Made by a program: the position numbers and the translations under genes. From Hypsibius dujardini (lineage: Eukaryota; Tardigrada; Eutardigrada; Parachela; Hypsibiidae), in contig LRSR01000865.1 in NCBI GenBank assembly GCA_001579985.1, positions 1 through 25,262 of the forward strand: a stretch of 25,262 nucleotides of DNA. Reading direction: 5' to 3'. The notes below the pieces were generated by a model, which saw only the letters and a list, made by a program, of their open reading frames with translations, did not search any database and was not told the DNA's origin. Shown piece after piece: positions 1 to 8,488 of this stretch (positions are counted from its first letter, which is position 1; each line of letters begins with the position of its first letter).

Positions 1-1
1 C

Positions 2-998
2 TTCGTCGATATTCCCAGAAACGCGAGCTGCTACAACATATGGTTCAATCGTTGCCTCAGTCGCGAGGCTTATGTCCCCCTGCGGACGTTCTTGATCGAT
101 TGGCCGTTTATACTGTCGCAGCAGGTGCTCGTTTCGGGGCTTATTTTCGCTTGGTCAGCCGTGAAAGTGATGCGTCATCTACGAAGAGAAATATCCGTCG
201 AAAAGATGTGTCTCCGCCCAAACACCAGGAAGGTCCATTTACGGGATCTGATTGAACACTGGACGTTGACCTATGTAAATATCTCCCGTTTCGTCGAGTA
301 TTTCAACGAATGTTTCGGCAGGATTTTGTTGGTCACTGTCGGCATGGACGTCCTGACTGCGTTGGGCGTGTGCGCCAAACTCCTTGCTGCTCCCCAAAGC
401 GGAGAAATATTCAGCCCAATCAGGTGGCTACGTTACGCATGGGTCGCCGTCACATTCCTCATCTACGCAACAATCTGTTACATGCCCTTGATTTGGTTGC
501 ATGAAGAGGTGCGTATGACAGGGCGTCGATTGATGTTACTCAAATATGGCGTGATATTTTAAGGGCATGAGTCTTCAAAAAATTCTCCGGGACTTCGTAT
601 GGATAATGAGCGGATACGGCGAGCAGTCCACTCACGTAAGTATGATTTATTAAGGCTTATTCTTGTGAAAAACTGACCTTTAGACGTAATTAAGACAGCA
701 GACTTTAGACAGAAAGACGGCTCGTGTTGAAAGAAGCATCTGTGTGCCTTGGTGATCTAAGAGAACTTGCACGGATCGTTGACAAGAATCCTCTCGGAAT
801 TGAAGCCGGCGGACTATTCCATTTTTCACATACCTTTTTAGTAACGGTAAGATAAACCGTATTTCTACAACCTTTGGTACCGCAGTATTAACTGATTGCA
901 GTTATATCGCATAGGTCTTTTATTTTAATTTGTTTCTTCAGATTATGACAACAGTTGTGACTACATTGCTGGTCACAAGAGAAATTCTCGCCGCCTGA
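2..998 (+). CDS. Gustatory-receptor-like 7TM chemoreceptor, 3' part (5' end outside window)
   Basis: Four exons are visible: 2-508 (open from the window edge), 564-635, 709-846 and 942-998 (stop TGA). Together they give 257 residues. All three introns (55, 73 and 95 bp) are GT-AG and phase 0, and every exon aligns with the intact copy at 5963-7587. Shared blocks include DWPFILSQQVL, ISRFVEYFNECFG, an HEE just before the first intron, and IEAGGLFHF. The visible part covers the predicted fourth to seventh membrane segments. The last exon reads IMTTVVTTLLVTREIL, the position where insect gustatory receptors carry the TYhhhhhQF signature, here degenerate. Its role would be a membrane chemoreceptor channel subunit; this follows from the family and the ligand is unknown. 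No disruption is seen in the visible part, so it may be functional. The first intron donor (GTGCGT) is non-optimal and the intron is very short. Confidence 0.72.
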
Positions 999-1697
999 CG
1001 AGGAGCTGGAATTTCGTAATTCTGGCAAACTGACCGCTGTCCCTCGCCGACCGAAGTTAGAGAGGCAAAAACATCTTTTACATGATAAAGCTCCCCCCTC
1101 CCCCCTCCCTCGAATGGTAATCAAAACGGGGTTTTTACCTTATTCTTAAGCAATCTTCGACCGTGTTTGATTTTGCTATGTTCCTCTTAGTTTCCTGGTA
1201 AGGACGGACAGGTAATATCCTTACCATCATGTCCTTAAGCTGCTGGCCTGTTTTCCTTTCTATAATATGTAATGGTGAGTGACTGTTCACATGTGATTGT
1301 TCGTACACACCTGTATAATCTCAGGCTGGAAGAATATGCATATCAGACTGTGTGTGGCCTTGGCTAAAATATTTCTCGCTGCTTACACAGCGCCCTTTTT
1401 TAGTGCGATATTGTTTTCATTGTCAATAAAATCCCATCAATCAAACTGCGTAAACGCAATTGAGATGGCTCAATTATATGATATACTCAGAGGCAGGTGT
1501 ATTAGCAAACAATGGCAAGTGATCAGCCGTGCGATATCTTATTTGGCATCACGCGACGGCTAATTGTCAGCCAAACCTTTTACACGTCGTTACTTTTTAT
1601 CGTCCTTTTTGAAGAATTCGATTTAAGTTGATAAGTTAGCCTATTCTCTTCCTGGCAATCTATTGGTTAGATAAACATTCGACTCGAGATTTTTAAA
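999..1697. other. Intergenic spacer, no gene recognised
   Basis: I see no convincing gene here. A C-rich, CT-rich stretch lies around 1088-1110. A + strand reading frame at 1297-1563 (88 residues, no ATG context or homology that I recognise) is probably chance. Confidence 0.5.
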
Positions 1698-1748
1698 ATG
1701 CCCAGCAATATTGTCTTTGTCCAGTCTTTCCTTTTGAGATTTGACTAG
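1698..1748 (+). pseudogene. Remnant of chemoreceptor exon 1 start
   Basis: An ATG opens a 16-codon frame containing NIVFVQSFLL before TAG at 1746-1748. The intact receptor at 5963 begins MTEEIVFVQSFLLL and the pseudogene at 8489 begins MVKNIVFVQSFLL, so nine residues match exactly at the right distance from the ATG. Nothing downstream continues the alignment. This is best read as the surviving 5' end of a further family member whose body was deleted or replaced. Its 3' exons may be those at 4244-4585, about 2.5 kb away and separated by repeat elements. Confidence 0.68.
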
Positions 1749-2072
1749 TTATGAGACAAATGCATATAGAAAAATCAGGGGTCAGTCTCGGTACACGCGT
1801 AGCTGCACCTGCTTAGGTTCCACAATGCCTGAACGTGTACCAAACCTACCTGAACCTACTTAAACTTATTTACTTATAAGCTATTGACGAGTACTGTTTA
1901 ACGAAAAAACTACAGAAACATTTCCGTCTGGGAGTAAGGACTTTATATCCTTGGCACGTGATGCCAGGCGCAAAGCCTTTGTCCGGTCGCAGAGCGGCCA
2001 AAACCGTTCATACAAAAAACTAGGTGGGATGGGTGGGAGATACATTTGTGGTCCGAAACGCGAGTGAAAGAG
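1749..2072. other. Spacer with CCTACTTA-like low complexity
   Basis: No gene is recognised. Positions 1840-1880 hold short CCTAC/CTTA repeats like those of the larger tract at 2385-2660. Confidence 0.4.
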
Positions 2073-2257
2073 AGTACCAGGCAAACGCTTTGGGTTGAAC
2101 CACTACATGGGTTGAATGAGTCGGGTGGCGGAGGGCGCCGCAGACGGTGTGTATGAAGCTGAATGAGTGTTGTTTACAATTTACACTCGTGGCGCCCTCC
2201 GCCACCCGACTGATTCAACCCATGTAGTGATTCAACCCAAAGCGTTTGCTTGGTACT
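2073..2257. mobile_element. MITE-like inverted repeat element
   Basis: The left arm (about 2073-2138) and right arm (about 2192-2257) are reverse complements over about 66 bp with only three mismatches. The outermost bases are AGTACC and GGTACT. The arms contain a repeated TGGGTTGAA motif and a GC-rich inner end (GGCGGAGGGCGCC). The loop of about 50 bp has no coding potential. High arm identity means recent insertion or hairpin-driven homogenisation. I could not identify a clear target-site duplication, so the superfamily is undetermined. Confidence 0.7.
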
Positions 2258-2384
2258 AAAAGTGAGTGACACAAGAGCCCAGTGAAGCATTATTAAAAAT
2301 CACTACTGCACAACGGTTATGAAGGGCGACAGACTCGGCCATCCGTTATTCACTGATTTCCGCCTCTGTCCGAAATCATCACCA

Positions 2385-2660
2385 TACTTACATAGCTCAC
2401 TCCAGCTTACCTAACTACTGCCTACTCCTGCCTGACCTACTTATACTAATATACTTATACGTATACTTACTCACTTGCTTACTTACTTATACTTATACTT
2501 AAATAACTAATCTACTGCTCACTTTACCCTTGCTCACCCCTCATTAATCCACTTTTACTTATATTTAAAATCTTAGACTTACATAACTAACTCTTGCCTA
2601 TCTACCTCTGTTTTACCCCTTGCCTAGCCTACTTATACTTAAATACTTATATGCTTAATG
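2385..2660. repeat. TACTTA/CTTATA simple-sequence tract
   Basis: Degenerate repeats of ACTTAT, CTTA and TACTTA run for nearly 280 bp, interspersed with CCTACC and CTGCC units. No gene is visible. A similar TACTTAT-rich stretch lies in the intron at about 12150-12250. Confidence 0.6.
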
Positions 2661-2812
2661 TACGAGGGGCACTCTGAAACGATTTGACACGTATTTTTTA
2701 AAATCCAGGCCTACCTAAATTCTTCAATCAAAACAGTGTATAATGACGGGTGAGAATATAATATGGGCCGTATACGTCACATGCCACTCGCTAACTGTAC
2801 CATGTTGAGCAT

Positions 2813-3127
2813 ACACACATGGCCACAGTTTTGGGTGGCAGAGTTCGAGCCATCAGGGTGGTCTGAGTTTGAATCACTCTTGGCTAGAACTTCCCACTGC
2901 TTTCTCCTAAATATTTGATTTGATGCCCGGCCAAGCGGAAAAATTATATTGAGCAAGCTGTTCCAAATTTCGCAAAATAAACAAGTTCAATAAATCGATC
3001 AATTGAGTTAAAGCTGCATGGTCATCTGTGGTTAAGAGCGAGTGCGCGGGGTGACTTAATTCGGCTCGAACTCGGACCAATTTTTTTGGCTTAAAGTCTG
3101 CCACCCAAAATTATGGCCACGTGTGTT
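2813..3127. mobile_element. Inverted-repeat element with tRNA-like box motifs in both arms
   Basis: The left arm (2813-2880) and the reverse complement of the right arm (3061-3127) share ACACACRTGGCCA, then TTTTGGGTGGCAGA, then a block resembling a Pol III B box. On the + strand the left arm has TGGCAGAG followed about 33 bp later by GAGTTTGAATC. On the - strand the right arm has TGGCAGACT, then GAGTTCGAGCC. The spacing resembles tRNA A and B boxes, so each arm could be a decayed tRNA-derived SINE head, or these could be the termini of one DNA transposon. The interior has no recognisable coding region. Confidence 0.5.
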
Positions 3128-3306
3128 TCTTCATTTATCAGGACGCTTATTAAAATCGTCCAGTCCGTCTATAACTAACTATCATTCAATACAGAAATAT
3201 TCCTGCTTTATGGCAGTTCCCCGTCAGGGTATTTCAATATGAATCCATTCATTGCGAGCCCACGACTGTGGTTCGGGATACATAAAAATGGTAAAAAAAA
3301 TCCAGG

Positions 3307-3583
3307 TTAAGCCCTGGTTATACTTCTACATCTGCTCGGATTGTAACCTGCTTGTAAAGCGACATGACGTCATGCGTGCATACGTGCAGTTAGGCACTTA
3401 CAAATTGCTTGTAAACTGACAAATAGGATTGATCCTATTTTTCTTTATATATGAGATTTCTAAAGCGCTTCGAAAGTGTCTGATTGGGCTAAGTCAAGCA
3501 AACGTCATATGTAACGATGACGTTAGGCCAGTTTACAAGCACGTTATATTCCGGGCAAATATAAAAGTATAAACAGGGCTTAA
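3307..3583. mobile_element. TTAA-flanked MITE with about 60-bp terminal inverted repeats
   Basis: The element begins TTAAGCCCTGGTTATACTT and ends with the reverse complement, AAGTATAAACAGGGCTTAA. The arms match imperfectly for about 60 bp, including a TGCTTGTAAA block and a GACGTCAT/AACGTCAT block. Total length is 277 bp and there is no ORF. The flanking TTAA on both sides fits a TTAA-specific (piggyBac-type) insertion. TTA/TAA of PIF/Harbinger elements cannot be excluded because TTAA contains both. Confidence 0.7.
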
Positions 3584-4243
3584 TTGAGAGCGGCCATTTG
3601 TTATCCGAATATCTCGAAACGGTGTTACAGATTATAGATAGTCAAACGGGGAAATTCACAATAATGAAGTGCGGCATATGTGTAATATTGCTTATGTAAT
3701 ACGCCAACATCTTCATCAGAACTAGGCTCGAAAACTTCATTAGACAACGGTTCGTCTTCATCTAGTCGGTCGTCGAGAAACACTAAATCCTCCTCCATGA
3801 CAAATACGTCGTCCGTCAAACCGTTGTAATCAATAACTAGCTCCATCTTTTTGATCCCCATAGTTGGATAACAAAGTAACGGAATGTGGGAATCAATGAA
3901 TATAAATTTTCAAAACATAAGCTGTTTGACAAGGATTAATATTTACTTTCACGAACAATGTTAACATGCTATTGAAATCTAGTAATAAAATTCCAGGGTA
4001 TTACCAAAAATTAAACAATTAATTGCATGCTCTATGCCAAAATTAAAGAAGAGCTGAAATCGATTAATCAATGGCGTTGCAGCCGCCATAGCCTATAGCG
4101 TTGGCAAATAAATCAATCAATAAAGGATACTTCCAGTAACATTGAGAGCGCCCCCTATGTACCACCGCGAACTGGTTTTTGATTTTTAAAAAATCTTAGG
4201 AGGCATTTGTGTTTTTTTTTCAATTGAAATATTGAGAACTAAG
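3584..4243. other. AT-rich spacer
   Basis: No gene is recognised. A - strand frame at 3625-3861 would encode a 78-residue acidic peptide rich in Asp and Glu; it lacks a recognisable domain and is not called. TTGTTATCC at about 3599 and GGATAACAA at about 3866 form a short inverted pair around it. Confidence 0.4.
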
Positions 4244-4585
4244 TTATATGCGCACAACAAAATTAAAAAAGTGGAACATTTTGCCTTCCAGAGATGCAAA
4301 ATTCCCTTGTAAGCTTTCCCTGGTCCTGAAGGAGAACCATCTCACAATTGAAGCTGGTGAATTTTTCAAGTTTTCCCGAACTTCGCTGGTCATGGTAAGC
4401 CACCAATATTTAATAATTACGTTTTTGGTTTGTCCGTTTACGAACAACCGTTGTCTACTATCATACAACTACAACCCGGGTTTTCATCCCACATCTCGTT
4501 TTCCTCTGCCGTTTAGATTGTGACAACCGTCGTGACAGCACATCTACTCACGAAGGAAATACTCAACCGATCTCTAGGATCATAA
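4244..4585 (+). pseudogene. Orphan 3' exons (exons 3 and 4) of a gustatory-receptor-like gene
   Basis: Two exons match the end of the receptor family. The first ends at 4394 before a good donor (GTAAGC) and contains HLTIEAGEFFKFSRTSLVM. Its start is at 4244 or 4292, since both follow an AG. The second, 4517-4585, follows TTTAG, starts IVTTVVTAHLLTKEIL and ends at TAA. Both are open and their splice sites are intact, but no long first exon (membrane segments 1-6) exists upstream within 2.4 kb apart from the 17-codon remnant at 1698. It is probably a truncated gene. A shared or alternative 3' end spliced to an upstream receptor cannot be excluded from sequence alone. Confidence 0.68.
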
Positions 4586-4992
4586 CTGGAGATTTGATGA
4601 GTTCCGTAGCTGCGTAGATAGATTGCATGAGAAATTTTCATCTACTTTAACAGCAAAAGGGGCCTTTTGCCCGTCATGTGTCTTTAAAATTTACTGGAAT
4701 TGTATATAACTCAATCACTCTATAAAATCATTCTGGAAAACAATTGTGTCTAGGATAAATTATACCCGTGCGCAGGATAGGTAAGTAAACAAAAGGCCGC
4801 AAACACCTGGTGTCAAGTTTGACATGACGGCTTCCATTCACAAACTATTTTTTGTTGTAAACACATCCGTATACCTTCGTGTTCGCCAGCCTAGACGTAT
4901 ATAGTTAATCAGTCGATTCTGTCGTGGCCCTGAAAATGGCCAGCAGAAACCGACTGTTTAACAGGATTGGTCATTCAAGCTCAATCTCTTAG
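4586..4992. other. Spacer with possible exon 2 remnant
   Basis: No full gene is seen. At about 4941-4975 the + strand reads SRNRLFNRI, resembling the family's exon 2 start (SERLNRIL, SRKLYRIL), so this may be a decayed exon 2 belonging to the orphan exons that follow. Confidence is low because the match is short. Confidence 0.3.
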
Positions 4993-5325
4993 ACCAGCAA
5001 CAAACTATGTTATAAAGGAAGAATCTAACCTTCTGAAAAGGGCTAGCAAATTTTCTCGGATTGTGAACGGAAACCCTATCACAATTGAGGCAGGCCGACT
5101 TCACTTTTCGAAGTCGTCCTTGGTAATGGTAAGCCATGATTCATAAGCAGCTGTATTTATGGTACATGCATTGTATCTAAAATACCTTACGCTTTTAAGT
5201 TCCCCAAACATGACTTCGTTACGTTGCCGCCTCTCTAGATCGCAAAAACCGTTGTGACGGCCCTTATGCTCACAAAGAAAATACTCAACCGATCCATGAC
5301 CACGTCGCCGTCCTACAGCAAGTGA
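4993..5325 (+). pseudogene. Second set of orphan 3' exons of a gustatory-receptor-like gene
   Basis: Exon 3 (4993-5128) is open when entered in phase 2. It aligns without gaps to the 2-998 gene over YVIKEESNLLKRASKFSRIV, then ITIEAGRLHFSKSSLVM, and ends at donor GTAAGC. Exon 4 (5239-5325) follows CTCTAG, encodes IAKTVVTALMLTKKILNRS and stops at TGA. The C-terminal tail (NRS) is shared with the orphan set at 4517-4585, so these two are close relatives. No exon 1 is present upstream. The frame entry in phase 2 differs from the phase 0 used by the genes at 2-998 and 5963-7587. It is probably a 5'-truncated copy; use as an alternative 3' end is possible but unsupported. Confidence 0.68.
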
Positions 5326-5962
5326 GTGCTAGTCACAATAGAAATTTACGTTTCTTCAAAGTGCGTTGAAAATAAACGAAGCAAGAGAAACAATTCCAAA
5401 AGTTTTTAATTTGCTTGAACCTTTTTGATACCTACCGGTTCGCCCATCGAACTGTATTTATCGTTGCTTGCTTTCAGTTGACTTTTCATCAAACAGAGTT
5501 ACGATCTGTGGCCTCGAAAACGCGGCCTCCATGTGTTAATAGATCTTGAGTGCCAGCTGCATCAGCGGGATGCGCTCCAACTGAGTAAACTCAAGGGCTG
5601 AATCAGACGTTTGATAAAACTGAGTTTGCGTCACTCAATGCCTTTCCCTGGTTGCTTGGGCAAAATTTTTTTGCACAATATACATACATGCCTATGTTTG
5701 TTTATACTGATATGGTACCCCGGAGTCTACATGGCCAACACAGTTGGTAACCTGTACCCTCGGTGTCAATGTCGCACGACGCGATACTTGACTAATCGTC
5801 TAGACTTTTTTATTCAGTGGTAAAAAGTACTCAATCGTTTTCGGCTCTATTATTCCGGTTTTTTTCATTGTTGCTTCATTCGTTCAACTTGGAATAAACT
5901 TATGTTATGAAGTTAGACAATTGTTTCGGTGATTCTTTTTATAGCATTGCTAGAAACTGACC
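5326..5962. other. Intergenic region upstream of intact receptor
   Basis: No gene or clear core promoter is recognised. A 70-residue frame at 5611-5823 is considered chance. The region presumably includes the promoter of the receptor starting at 5963. Confidence 0.4.
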
Positions 5963-7587
5963 ATGACTGAAGAAATCGTTTTCGTTCAGTCTTTTCTTTT
6001 GCTTGCCAATGAAGCTAAAACTACTGGGACCTTCCCAGGGAGATGGGGCAACTTTGTGCGAGCCTTTGTCCGAATAACATTCACCTTAGGCTGCGTTTTT
6101 CAGTCTCTCACGGACACCGTGGAAGTGATAGTGTTTTCCCTGCAACGGAGTGACAATAATGTATTAATATTAGTACAATTGCTGTGGAAGACCTTTTATC
6201 AAACACGAAGTGCAGTCGTTTTGGGCCTTTTTTCGTATCAGCTCACAAAGTGGCGTGCCCTGCAAACCTTTGTATGCACCCAAATTTTACCAGCATCTCT
6301 CAAGTACGCCAGTGACACTAAACCATTTCTGACTGCTCGTCGTTTGTCCTTGCTACTATTGGCAGTGAGTTTAATCTCGTACGGTTCTAACATGACATTA
6401 AACTGGCTTCAAGTTGAGGGGTTTTTTTATTCGAAAAACTTCACTCAGAACTTCACCTGCATGAGTATAAGCTTCAATCATTGCATAGGTCCGGCAATTG
6501 CCATCCCCATTCAGACGCTGCTGGTTGATTGGCCTTTCATACTGTCGCAGCAGGTGCTCATTTCCGGTTTTATTTTTGCTTGGGTGGCTCTGAAAGCCAT
6601 GCGGAGCCTACAAAACGAAGTCACAACCGAAAAGATGAAGTTAACGGTTGCTTGGTCAGGTGCAAGGATGAGTCTTCTATTGGAGAATAAGATCAGAGAT
6701 TGGACTTTCACTTACATTAAGATTTCACGTTTCGTGGAATATTTTAACGAATGTTTCGGCCCAATTTTGTTGGTGAGCGTCGGAATGGATGTCATGACTG
6801 TGCTGGGAGTATGCGCCGAACTTGTCGCCCCTCTCAACCGCGGACCATTATTCACTGTGCTGACACAGTTGCCTTATGGCTGGGCCGCCATGTTATTTCT
6901 CTCTTACGCAACGATTTGGTACTTGCCGTTTGTCTTCTTACATGAAGAAGTATGTCAAGTGAGATCCATATTACGACTATTGTACGAAAGTGGACAAAAC
7001 AGTTGCCGAAATGCCGAACATCAATCGCATTGGCGTTTCAGAAGAGTACTTTGATTATTCCATTGTATTTTCACTAAACCTTCCTGTACGTTTTCAGAGC
7101 GAGAGACTCAACAGAATTCTGCGAAACTTTTGCTGGATGTTGGATGGATTCGGGGAGAATGTAAAAGACCTAAATATTTTTCATTATAAAATTATAGAAT
7201 GGCAAGAACCAGTCCGCTATAACGTTACAACGTTATAACATTAACGACACTCAAAGTACTTGTCTTTCAGGCCGAAACAGAGCCAACTACAATGGACATA
7301 ATTCTTTCCGAGAAGGTGAACAAATTTGCTTTGACGGTGAAACAAAATCCTCTGAGAATTGAAGCCGGCGGGCTTTTCCACTTTTCACGTACTGCTTTAA
7401 TAACGGTAGGTCATGTATATGTACGAATTCGAAAGCGCAGCTCATATCCCGTGCACGTATGCATAACTCTGTCTTTTGCATGCTGACCGCGTAGATTGTG
7501 ACAACCGTTGTGACGGCACTTCTGGTCACCAAAGAAATTTTGGACCAATCCGTGAAAGCTAAACCATCGTCCGGCGGATATACATAA
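5963..7587 (+). CDS. Intact gustatory-receptor-like 7TM chemoreceptor
   Basis: Exons are 5963-6949, 7098-7160, 7271-7405 and 7495-7587, giving 425 residues; all three introns are phase 0. The start ATG sits where the related copies also have ATG (MTEEIVFVQS). Hydrophobic segments lie at about residues 36-59, 67-91, 127-140, 188-210, 264-288, 305-326 and 385-412, which makes seven. Three N-glycosylation sequons (143, 159, 163) fall between segments 3 and 4, extracellular in the inverted topology of insect gustatory receptors. Length, the short 3' exons, phase-0 introns and the AGGLFHFSRTALIT block before the last intron all fit the gustatory receptor superfamily. The signature TYhhhhhQF is replaced by TALLVTKEI. 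Such proteins are ligand-gated cation channel subunits in sensory membranes. The donor of exon 2 (GTAAAA) is weak. No stop or frameshift is present. The ligand is unknown. Confidence 0.8.
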
Positions 7588-8488
7588 TACTATGTACCTA
7601 TCGGAAGCGCAAACTTCTAATCCCAATATTTAAGTTACGGAAATTTACTAGTTTTTAGAACGTGAATGCCTCAAGAATTTTGCGTAGTCTCATACTTCAG
7701 GAGACATACATGAACTTTGAATGTTTTTGATTTGGTTTTCCGATTGAAAAGACGGATACGAGCCTGAGACGAGCTGATTTTTGCTTTCTATAACTTTATG
7801 GTTTTATATCGTACCGCAACGGTCCGCATTCCCCTCGACCTTACCCAGTTTTACTATGAAGTCTTCTTAGCCCATGGTTAACCGGTCGCCCGCAACCCAA
7901 TTAAAAGGAGCGTAGTAGCGATTACGTCGTATCTTAGACCGAGCCCTGTGAGCCAAGGGTACCTTGGGGTGGTGGATTAGGACCCACCAGAACCCAAATA
8001 ACGACCTTCAAAGTAACTTCAGCACAGCTGTAAGCTCACCTTACTGTTCAAGTATTTCATTGAGATCAGCTTGAACCCCTTCTGGGGTCGCAATATATGC
8101 ACACGTGCCGGTTCTGTAACTCCAACCACTCTATTCTCTGTGTGATACCGTGATCAAGCAAACAGGCAAACGTGTGCAAGTAAACCACATGAACACGATT
8201 GAACCTGTGATGGTAATCCACCCCTCACGTCCCCACAGGTATCGGTGTGCTTCTCGGGTTTCATCAAAGTTAACAACGCTATTTGTGATTCTTGTCCTTG
8301 ACCCTATTTATCCATGAAAGCGATTGTCGTTGCTGCAATTTAAATTTGATCCTTACTGCTAAATTTTGTACGGCATCACATGTCTAGTCGACTGACTACA
8401 CTGTTTTTGCTAACCTCGTAATAAGGCGTAGATGAGACTGACGCATAAAGCAAAAATCAAAACGACCATTGTTGTCATTTGCTACAAT
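7588..8488. other. Intergenic region, no gene recognised
   Basis: Mixed-composition sequence with no long reading frame. Short local hairpins occur, for example GGTGG/CCACC around 7969-7990. It could hold old repeat sequence that I do not recognise. Confidence 0.4.

Noticed and set aside
3625-3861. Acidic 78-residue - strand frame
   Set aside because: Short, no recognisable domain, no partner transposase nearby and no splice support.
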